The notes under the pieces were generated by a model that saw only the letters and a program-made list of their open reading frames with translations, did not search any database and was not told where the DNA came from. A DNA stretch of 64,000 nucleotides from Verticillium longisporum (lineage: Eukaryota > Ascomycota > Sordariomycetes > Glomerellales > Plectosphaerellaceae): contig JAETXT010000002.1 in the NCBI GenBank assembly GCA_019188255.1, positions 6,076,001-6,140,000 of the forward strand. The letters are read 5' to 3'. The translations under genes and the position numbers were made by a program. Shown here piece by piece: positions 55,497-64,000 of this stretch (the stretch's first letter is position 1; every line of letters starts with the position of its first letter).

Positions 55497-57755
55497 ATGC
55501 CCATGCGTGTCAAGTCGCGGCCTCTGCCGGCCGCCCGTGAGCCCAGTCCCATGTCCGTGAACTGGGACGCCAACCTGCTGCCTGACATTGGGGTCGACGA
55601 CGGCTTCCGCGAGGTCATCAAGAAGCTGTCCGTCTACTTTGCCGAGGTCATCCAGCTGCCGAGCACCTTTGAGCAGCTCCGCACTACGACTGCCGGCGAT
55701 AGCTTGAGGCTGCTCGTAGATCACCTCAACGCAACCTGCACCAACCCCGCCATTGTCAATGCCCTGCTGTCAGTTTTCTATTTTCATTACTTCATCCCCC
55801 AAGGATCCCTCCTGCCCAGACTGACACCCCTACCAGCGCTCTGCGGTGGCACTATGCTACCGAAGGCGACTCCTACAATCGCAACCTCGCTGAGGCGCGT
55901 GCCGATGCCTGTGAGATTGTCGCCTGGCGCTTCTTGACCCGCCTGTCTGAGCGTGAGGCCGTCGCTTTCTGCCTTTACGATATTCCCGACAACCAGGAAG
56001 GCGAGCAGGTTCCCGGCAACGGCGACGAGGAGAGCAACGAACAGTCGCCCCTCCTCTCGCCCAACTGGTCCAATGCTGGTGCAGGCCGTCACTCGCTCCC
56101 CCGCCCCGCTGGCGCCGGCAGCACCAAGCGCTATCAGCTCTTGTCTTCGCTGTCGAGGCTCACCATGAGCATGCATGCCAGCGACGACGATGACTGCGAA
56201 AGCGACGACGAGGACGACCCAACGGCCCCCTTCAAGTCGCTCAACGCCCTCGAGATCGCCGCCATTGCCGACGCCAAGCGCTTCCTCAGCCAGCATGTCG
56301 TGCAGAAGATCATCACGGGTATTTGGAACGGCGACATTGTCTTTTGGGACAGCCTTTCGATCCATGCCGAGAAGAAGCCGCGCTTCTACAACGCACGCAC
56401 CGCCGATCCCTTTAGCCGCCTCCGTGTGCCGCGCTACCTCAAGGCCTGGGAGGCTCTCTTCTTCGCCGTCTTCCTGTGCCTCTACTACGGTGTCCTTGTC
56501 GAGCTCAACACGGAGAGAATCACGCCCACCGAGGCGACGCTGTACGTTTGGTTCGCTGCCTTCTGCTACGATGAACTGAGCGAGTGGAACGATGCCGGGT
56601 CCATCTTCTATGCTGCTGATATATGGAACCTCTTCGACATGATCATGATCGGTATCGGCGTTACCTTTGCCATTCTGAGTAAGCCCTCCTCCCGTGATAA
56701 ACACATCGTTCCTGGTAGCTCTAACGACGTTCAGGGGTCATTGGTCTTGTCAACGACGACCAGTACATCACTGATCTGGCCTTTAACGTCTTCTCGCTCG
56801 AGGCACTCTTCATGGTGCCGCGTATCTTCTCATTCCTCAGCTTGTCCCCGTACTTTGGCACCTTGATCCCCTGTCTCCGCGAGGTGAGCTTTCTGACCGC
56901 TTCTCCACGACCTTGACTGACACCGCCTTGCAGATGGGCAAGGGCTTCGTCAAATTCATGGTCCTCGTCGTCATCATCTACCTCGGCTTCCTCACAACCT
57001 TCTCCCTTATCGGCAAGGAGAAGTTCCCTCTGCGTCACATGGCCATGAACCTGACCAAGATCTTCTTCGGCTCGAGCTTCGTCGGTTTCGAAATTATGCG
57101 CGACATTGACCCCGTGTTCGGACCTCCGCTCATGATTCTCTTCGTCACGCTCTCGTCCATTCTCCTCATGGGCTCGCTCACCGGTATGCTCTCCAACTCG
57201 TTCTCGCGCGTCATTACCCACGCCCGCGAGGAATACCTCTACGTCTACAGCGTCTACGTGCTCGAGGCCTCGACTAGTAACCGCCTCACGCACTTCTACC
57301 CGCCCTTCAACCTCGTCGCCCTTGTCATCTTCCGCCCACTCCGCCTCATCCTCCCTTCGGATAACAAGTTCCGCGCCGGCCGCATCCTCCTGCTCAAGGC
57401 CACGCACCTGCCCATCGTCGGCGCCATTCAACTGTACGAGCTCATCCGCCGTCGCGTCCTGCCGGACGAGTTTGCCGGTTTCGCGGGCCCCCGCACCTCG
57501 TCGCAAATCACGAAGCCGCACCGCCAGATTGGTCTGGGCCGGCCCTCGTCGTCGCAGCGCCCCGGTCTGCCGTCGCCACGCCACTCTTCGGCTCGTGACC
57601 AGGCGGACGAACGCGAGGACGACGGCATGGAGGGCCCGACACCCGTCGAGATGCGCGTGTCGGAGCTTGCCGAGCGCATCGACCGGCTCACGGCACTCGT
57701 CGAGGCGCTGCACAAGCCACAGGAGCAGAAGGCTGCCGAGCCGGACAGCTCCTAG
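55497..57755 (+). CDS. Yvc1-like vacuolar TRP cation channel
   Basis: Four exons: 55497-55768, 55837-56678, 56735-56883 and 56934-57755, in frame throughout, giving 694 residues (yeast Yvc1 is about 675). The N-terminal cytosolic half includes WDANLLPDIGVDDGFREVIK, ALRWHYATEGDSYNRNLAEA and WRFLTRLSEREAVAFCLYDI. An acidic cluster (DDDDCESDDEDD), a feature of Yvc1 proteins, follows. Membrane segments begin with ALFFAVFLCLYYGVLVEL, then DIWNLFDMIMIGIGVTFAIL, FSLEALFMVPRIFSFLSLSP and FVKFMVLVVIIYLGFLTTFS. The pore and S6 region includes FFGSSFVGF and PPLMILFVTLSSILLMGSLT. The C-terminus ends with a short coiled coil (MRVSELAERIDRLTALVEAL). The channel releases calcium from the vacuole in response to stretch and Ca2+. 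A downstream in-frame ATG at 55551 is an alternative start. Confidence 0.92.
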
Positions 57756-58287
57756 CCAGTTGATCCGCATCAATCGTAAAGCCAGCCATCTGGCAATCAC
57801 GTCGGAAAGCCGAACGGCTAGTGAATTTGAGACGTGTGTTAGGATTTATGTTTTTGCATTTTTCTTCTAGGCTATCTGGATCATCGTCCGTACCGTAGTC
57901 TGCATTTTCCCTGCTACAGATCCAGCCTAGCTAGCCTTGACAATTGCAATGTAGCGCTGTTGAATAACTTTGTCATCTTGACTTTACCATCCATCAATCG
58001 GCCACTCGCTGTGCGTGAGAGAGATGTTGAGACGCGGGAAGGAAATGCACTGTTCCGGGGGGCTGAGCTGCACGATAGCCTCAGCTGACGGGAATTCGAT
58101 GGATGCCTGCCCTGCTTCACACGCCTGCCTCCACTTTGTACTTTGTGCCGCAGGATCGATCGACACTTTTATGTACGCCCTCCCCAATTCCCCGTCCTCC
58201 CCCGCGATGCGATACTGAAGCCCTCCACTGTCATCTGGGAACCCCCCACCCCTCTCCTTCTTTACTCCCCGATCATCGCATTCCACC
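57756..58287. other. Intergenic region before HET gene
   Basis: The 3' flank of the channel gene and promoter of the HET gene. No feature is seen. Confidence 0.45.
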
Positions 58288-60593
58288 ATGGACCGGTTTC
58301 GCATGCCACGATATAGTACCGATGAAGAGGACGACTTTGAGCCCCTGCCCGTGATCAAATTTCCGCCCAACAACAATGGCCCCGGATGCGCTCGGTGCCA
58401 CAGTCTCCTCAAAACAAAAGCTGTCTGGCGTCTCGAAGTCAAGATTGGCGACCTGCGGGACGAGCTGGCGGCCACGGGACGCATCAAGTGCCCCGCCTGC
58501 CGGCTGCTCTGGGACGGCGCCTACGCCGTCGTCGGCCTCGACATTTACGCCTACCAGTGGCTCCAGGTCAACGAGAGGGGGCCAGACGTCTCCATGGGTC
58601 CGCTCTCCGTCACGCTCTGTCCGGGGTGGTACGACGGTACCAACGAGCCCCCTCGCCTGAGGGACGGCCCGTCCAAGGGCAAGGTGCTCCGGGTGGAGGT
58701 GCAGTATTACACGCCTTGGGGTAAATGTGCTCCCCTTTTTCCTCTTTTCTCTTTGCGCTAGCAACGATGCTGATCTTTTCTGACGAATGCTCAGATGTCG
58801 AGGCACGTTCGCCCTGGGTGGCGGTGGGCAAGGGCTACCACATTGCGACTGAGGGTCTCGCAGACAGCTGCGTCGAGCTGGCGCGCACTTGGTTGAGGGA
58901 TTGCACCGCTGGTTCGGGCAAGCATACCAAGTCCGGATGCCTCGCTAGCAGAACAACACCTCTTCCGAAGAGGGTTATTGATGTTGAGAACAACAAGCTG
59001 TACTTGCCGTCACCGAACGAGAAGGACCGTTATGTGGCACTGAGTCACTGCTGGGGCGGGAGCACGCCGGTGCGTACCACACGTGGCACGCTTGCGGCTC
59101 ATCTCAAAGCCCTGCCGTCTCTGCTACCTGCGACCTTTCGCGATGCTATTGCCGTCACAAAGATGTTGGGTGTTCGGTTTCTCTGGATAGACTCTCTCTG
59201 TATCATACAAGACGATAAGGACGATTGGCGTAGCGAGGCGGCGCACATGGCGACAATCTATGAAAGCGCCCTCGTCACTATCTCGGCCGATGCCGCCTCG
59301 TGTAGCACCGATGGCTTCCTCGCGGCGTCTACACGGCAGACTAAACCACATGCCGAGGTCCCGTATTCCTTTACGGGTGCTACCGGACACGGTGTGGAGG
59401 GTGTTGTCTGCGTCCGGGAACGCGGCAAGCTCGGGCTTCTGCTACCATACCATGGCCTCGCCGGCGTGCGCAGTCAAAAGGAGACGGAGTACTCGTGGGC
59501 TGACGAACCGGAAGCCCCTCGCAGTATTCTGTCGACGCGGGGCTGGGTCTTCCAGGAACGCATACTCTCGCCACGCACGTTGCACTTCTCCGAGTTCGAG
59601 ATGGCATGGGAGTGCCGTTCCATTTGTACTTGTGAGTGCTCGGTAACAAGTCATAGACCCTACGTGTACGAGAGCTTGCTCAAGGGGCTTCTTGTCAACG
59701 ACGACGACCAGGAGTACTTCCGCGACTTGTGGCGCGTCGAGGTTGTGCAGGAGTACTCGCGCTTGGCTCTCACCTTTCCCCAGGACCGACTCATCGCACT
59801 GGCGGGGCTCGCAACCGCTGTCGGGCGACTGAGACCTGAAGACCAGTATATCGCTGGCCTGTGGCGTTCGTCACTCGGCGAAGACCTGCTGTGGGCGGTT
59901 CAACCCATCAAGGCAAGCGCGCGACTCTCATCGAGGCCGGCAGCGAGCTGGTCTTGGGGTTCCGTCACAGGTGCTGTAGCCTACGGGCGGTCCAGTCGAC
60001 ACGACCGCGGCAGGCGGCGGCTTTCAGAAAGCTTTCAAGTATATAGGGTTGCCGTGCGCTCCAATGGGGAGGGCAGGTTTAGCGATCCGCTCATGGGGTC
60101 GTCGCTGAAGGTGACGGGCCAGGTCTTGCGAGGCAAGCTCGCTGGAGTTGCTGAACACAATAAGACGTGGTTTGTGCCAGACGGTTGGACGCCCACGTCC
60201 ACTTACACGGGGTCCTTACCAGGGTTCTCACAACCAGCGCCCTCGCCAGGTCCATTTCTCGTGGCGTGGGATGTGATGACGAGGGAGACGTCGAGGGACG
60301 ACTTGAGGCCCTACAGGGACAGGCAGGTGCTCTTTCTCATGGTTGCAGAGCAGCTGGGAGGGCCATGTGGGCTGTTGCTGGAAGAAAAGGATTCGGGATC
60401 GCGCCCGTCGTCACGATGCACGTGTAGTCGGGTTGGATTTGTGTACTCAGGTGAGGACTCGTCACCAGTGCCACGTCGGCGCGGATCGATACCAGACTTG
60501 GCGGAAGAAGAGAGACAAGATCGCGCTCAGATGGGTTTGATGTGGAAGAGATGGGACAAGTTGAGTGTCAAGATGAGACTCAGTATCGAGTAA
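58288..60593 (+). CDS. HET (heterokaryon incompatibility) domain protein
   Basis: Two exons, 58288-58720 and 58795-60593 (phase 1), encode 743 residues. The N-terminus holds GCARCHSLL and, 40 residues on, KCPACRLLW: paired CxxC motifs common at the front of HET proteins and possibly metal-binding. The HET domain starts near residue 225 with RYVALSHCWGG and continues LPATFRDAIAVTKMLGVRFL and WIDSLCIIQDDKDDWRSEAA to MATIYESALVTISADAA, all core motifs. It closes with STRGWVFQERILSPRTLHFS. No NACHT, WD40, ankyrin or prion-like C-terminus is present; the C-terminal part only has the usual DRLIALAGLA and ASWSWGSV segments. HET domains resemble TIR domains and trigger cell death in non-self recognition; whether this one is active is unknown. 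Confidence 0.93.
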
Positions 60594-61540
60594 GAAGGAA
60601 GGTAGGATGCGCGTTGGCTAGAGATGCCACGGAGACTCGTGGTGTCAATGTTGGCAGTGGCAGGATCGTTCTCAGCACAGCTTCTACATGGCGATAGTAG
60701 ACAGATGGAGAAGCTGCAACCGAGCTCGTGTCTCTTACCAAAAGACCAAAATTAACAGCTGTACGTACCTACATCAGGGAAAGCACAAGAATCTGCCTTC
60801 AACGTGAGGCAGGAGAAGCTCAGGAAGGCATGTTCCTCCTCGGTCAACGGTCCACCGTCCACCGTCCACCGAGCTTCCCCCAGCGTGGGGGCCCGTCCCG
60901 TCGGCTGCCGGCACTCAGTGGGGGCCATTGGGACATGTTGGGGAGCTGTCGCGAGTGCTGTGAGTCCTCGGCGCCAAGCGGGCGACGCCCAAGCTTCCCT
61001 CCCCGACGTGCTTGTGCCAAACCCCTGTTCGTCCGCGAGTAGCCGTCTCCTTCATCAGGCCATTCCATGCCCTTTTATCTCCGGTGTCGGGCGCACGCTG
61101 TGCTGGGAGTACCGCGAGAGCCCGTAAGCCAGAAATTACCGTCGTCATTCGCTGGTTGACAGCCCGAAGCCCACTCGTCATCTCGCTGGCTGAAAACCGG
61201 GTCGGGTCGCCTTGAGCTTCGGGTTCAGTGCTGGTCCAGGGTCAATCAGCAGCAGCAGCAGCAGCAGCAGCCAGCCTTCTTCTGTCTGGTCCTCTTGTCT
61301 TGCCTGGTCCTTGTCCCGTTCCGTCCTTTTTCCAGTCATCGTCAACCTGTAGGGAGTCACCGACAACCTCGAGAGAAAGTGCAGCTTTTCGCCCGACCTT
61401 TTGCGCTCTGCCACGAATCGACGGTTAGCGCAAGTAGAACGTATCCCAACTCAAGTCGCCAAACTGGCTCGCTTTTCGGACAACCAGGCTGCTTCGCCGA
61501 ACCGGCGAACTAGACCAGACACCCCGGCTCTCAGAAAGCG
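60594..61540. other. Intergenic region with CAG microsatellite
   Basis: No gene is seen. A (CAG)8 tract lies at 61247-61270, probably in the promoter or leader of the next gene. Confidence 0.45.
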
Positions 61541-62596
61541 ATGAACGACAACAGCACAGCCTGCCGAACGCTGGGCTCGGCAGAATCACCACTCGCGCTG
61601 CAACCGTCCAGTCCGCTGGCCGTCGCCGTCATGGCGCCCGATAAAAAGATTGACGTTCTCGGCGCGCTGCCGGCACGTATAGAACGAGAAAGGATATGGA
61701 ACACACAAAACTTGGGACTGCGCCTCGGCTCTGACCTGCTGGCGGCCGCCAGCGCCGCGGCCTTGGTTGCCCCTGTGATATCCATCATTGACCGGTGCGT
61801 CCTCTCGCAATGCGTTGTCTTTCGTGCCCGGGGGAAAAAAAAAAGAGACCACAAGAGCCCTGAGAAGTGCCGCGACTAACATGGCCATAGCTCCATCATG
61901 GAAAATGCATCAGGCTCCAAGACGCTGGGCGACTCGATCAAATCCTCCTTCCGCACGCTGCTGCTCCGACCCCACGCCCTCCTCTTCTCCAAACCCGCCG
62001 CGCCCATCTTCCTCGGCTTCGGAAGCACCTACCTGACCGCCAACACGCTCGACACCGTCTCCTCGACCGTCGCGAACAAGCCCGCCACCACCCTGACGTC
62101 AGGCACGGCCAAGTTTCCCGCCTCCTCGGCCACCAACATTGGCAGCTGCATCTACAAGGGCGAGGTCTTCGTGCGCATGTTTGGCCCCCCCGGCGTCGCC
62201 CCGCGGCCCGTCACTCCCGCCTCCTCCGCCCTGTTCGCCGTGCGCGACTGCACCACCATCTTTGCGAGCTCCAACGTGCCGCCGTTGCTGGGGCCCTGGA
62301 TCAACGAGCGCATGGGCGCCGAGCTGAGACGCAAGGTCGACGGCATGACCATCGCCCAGTTCATGGCGCCGGCCGCCGTGCAGGCCATCAGCACCCCTCT
62401 CCACCTGCTCGGCCTCGATCTGTACAACAGACCGGGCAGCGGCGCCGTCGTGCCCTGGAACGAGAGGTGGGCCGCCGTCCGCAAGAACTGGGCCATCAGC
62501 GTCGCTGCGAGGATAGGCCGTATCGTGCCCGCTTTTGGCGTCGGCGGCGTTGTGAACACAAAGGTTAGGCGGAACCTCATGGAGAGGTTGGTTTGA
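61541..62596 (+). CDS. Conserved fungal membrane protein of unknown function
   Basis: Two exons, 61541-61794 and 61891-62596 (intron with GACTAAC branch site, phase 2), encode 319 residues. An in-frame ATG at 61631 (MAPDKKIDV) is an alternative start. The sequence has several moderately hydrophobic stretches: LLAAASAAALVAPVISIID, PAAPIFLGFGSTYLTANTLD, FAVRDCTTIFASSNVPPLLG and VAARIGRIVPAFGVGGVV. It also has charged loops such as LRRKVDGMTIAQFMAPAAVQ. The pattern 'RDxxTIFASFNLPPLL' is one I associate with a fungal family of predicted mitochondrial membrane proteins, but I cannot name the family or give a function. There is no cleavable signal peptide. Confidence 0.75.
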
Positions 62597-62890
62597 TAGG
62601 GACCTCTCTGCTCTGCTCTGCACTGGGCTCGGGCGGCACCGGCCGGAAGTGTCTTCGGTTTTCCAGCCTGATCGACAATCGGATATGGCGTTTCGGGGGG
62701 ATCGGGTGATGTCTATTTTTTATATGCAACTGTACAACAACAACAACAAAAGAAGGGGCAAGTCTTCCCGCACGGCTGGCTAATGAACAACACATCAAGA
62801 AGATACATAGAAGGGACAAATAGATGGGGACGCACACGTTTTTAATGACTTGAGGTGCGGCAGGTAGACTTGGGGTTCCCCCCACCATCA

Positions 62891-64000
62891 TCAAATGAAG
62901 CCCGCTTCTTTGAGCGCGCGTGTGACCTGATCATCCTCCGTCGTCCGCTTCTTGACGCGCCGCTTGTGACGTTCGCCCGTGTCGATAAAGTTCTCCCAGA
63001 ACTTGAGACCCTCGATACCCTCCTCGCGACAGAGCACGCCGCGCTCTTCGGCCATTTCCAGCTCTTCCTCGGCCACGCCAATGCTCCAGCCAAACCGCTC
63101 GGCCGCGTCGCGCGCCGTGACGCCACGGCCGAACATGCGCCAGTCCCATGCCACCTCACGCTCGGGAGGAAACTCGTGAAGGTCTGCTAGCCATGACTTG
63201 AGCGCCTTGATGGTCGTCTCGTCCGTCCTGTCACTGCTCTGGACCACCATGACACCGCTCTTGAAGGTGCGCAGCCGCACGGGGAGCTTGAGCGACTCCC
63301 ACATCTGGGCTGCCTTCTCAAAATCCATGGGGCTGACGAGCTCGACACCGCCGCGGGCCCGGTTGAACATGGCCCACAGGTCGACCAGACTCAAAACCCC
63401 GCCCGCCTTCTTGAGGACGCCACGGGCGTCGTCTGTCAGAAACTCGGCCAGATTGCGAGCCAGCTCTGAGAGGTAGAGCTTCTCGGAGCTGCTGCTTCCG
63501 CTGACTATGTCCTTCGTCGTGATCAACCCGAGCTGGCTGGCCGACTCGGCGAGCAGCGCGTTCGCCTCAGAAGCCGCCGCGCCACTGCCCCCGTTGGCCT
63601 GCCGCGCGAATCTCTCTGCGAGCGCCACAATCTCCTTCGCCGAGGCCATGAGAGCGTCCAAGTCCTCGAAAGCGCTGCCAATCATGACCTCGTTATTCTT
63701 GCGCATGTCGAGGCCGCGCTGCTCGAGCCCGGCAATGCCCACTCCTTTCTTCCGTTCCGGCCCTGAGCCTGACGGTGACTGGCCATGAGCCCCATTTTCA
63801 CTTGAGGCTCGACCGCTTCTCGGTACCGGTGGGGCTCCTTGCAAAAGCCATTTCCGCTGCGCGATGGAGTTTTGAGCCTTTCGTGGAAGATCTTCTCGCC
63901 TCCCCTCGGAAGGATATCTTGACGCTCTCCGCCGTGTCAGACCCAGACCCAGCGGTAGGTCCCTTCAGAACGGGCCCCGGTGACTCTATTCGCTGAGGAG
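62891..64000 (-). CDS. vps36: ESCRT-II subunit Vps36, 3' part (continues beyond right edge; frame breaks in sequence)
   Basis: The gene runs leftwards off the window end to a stop at 62891. From the edge: a Pro/Gly linker (IESPGPVLKGPTAGSGSD), then VKISFR, EKIFHERLK and NSIAQRKWLLQGAPPVPRSG, the end of the GLUE/PH region. The two winged-helix repeats follow: GIAGLEQRGLDMRKNNEVMI with AFEDLDALMASAKEIVALA, and SELARNLAEFLTDDARGVLK, VLSLVDLWAMFNRARGGVEL, DFEKAAQMWESLKLPVRLRT. The close is VTARDAAERFGWSIGVAEEE. Vps36 recruits ESCRT-II to ubiquitin and phosphoinositide on endosomes for multivesicular-body sorting. Frame breaks occur at T run 63870-63873 and C run 63902-63905; one extra base in each restores the usual FRGGG-EKIF and ERLK-NSIAQ junctions. 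The GLUE start lies outside the window. Confidence 0.93.

Noticed and set aside
1..64000. CRISPR array, bacterial operons or prophage
   Set aside because: Introns, GPI signals and fungal families show a eukaryotic genome; no spaced identical repeats of CRISPR type are present.

Overview
The window comes from a filamentous ascomycete (Pezizomycotina, most likely Sordariomycetes). Genes are split by short introns (about 48-99 bp) with GTRNGT donors and CTRAY-like branch sites. Coding sequence is GC-rich with C/G in third positions, a lone 5S rRNA gene sits between protein genes, and several families are fungus-specific (HET, 2EXR, DUF2985, DUF6594, FAS1/GPI proteins, Dhh1 with a Q/RGG tail). 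The species cannot be fixed from the sequence. I find about 21 protein genes or gene remnants, one 5S rRNA gene and one solo LTR.

Layout. 1-8 kb: a Ser/Pro-repeat GPI cell-wall protein, a three-exon Dabb (A/B barrel) protein, a conserved Ser/Thr-rich hypothetical and a 2EXR protein. 8-12 kb: a fused LrgA-LrgB membrane protein facing a monocarboxylate-type MFS transporter tail to tail. 12.8-14.2 kb: a 5'-truncated FAD monooxygenase remnant, then a 115-bp tandem duplication. 16-22.5 kb: housekeeping genes, namely the DEAD-box helicase Dhh1, a mitochondrial J-domain protein and mitochondrial GatB. 23.5-37 kb: a DUF6594 membrane protein with a uORF-rich leader, several secreted or GPI proteins (Thr-rich protein, DUF1961 protein, small Cys protein, two-domain fasciclin), the 5S gene and the solo LTR. 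39-47 kb: a sterol-glucosyltransferase-like enzyme, a DUF2985 membrane protein and a GH78 alpha-L-rhamnosidase pseudogene. 48-64 kb: a secreted LVIVD-type beta-propeller protein, a Cys-rich single-pass surface protein, a Yvc1-like vacuolar TRP channel, a HET-domain protein, a conserved membrane protein and the 3' part of VPS36 (ESCRT-II) running off the right edge.

How the genes relate. There is no obvious biosynthetic cluster. Seven of the genes encode secreted or surface proteins. The LrgAB/MFS pair suggests carboxylate transport. The DUF1961 protein and the rhamnosidase remnant both point to rhamnose-containing plant polysaccharide.

Main caution. Eight genes carry between them twelve single-base frame breaks, nearly all in short homopolymers and most with the right protein continuing in the next frame. 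That pattern looks like indel errors in the assembly. By contrast the rhamnosidase also has two in-frame stop codons and the FAD enzyme lacks its N-terminal half, so those two look genuinely dead.
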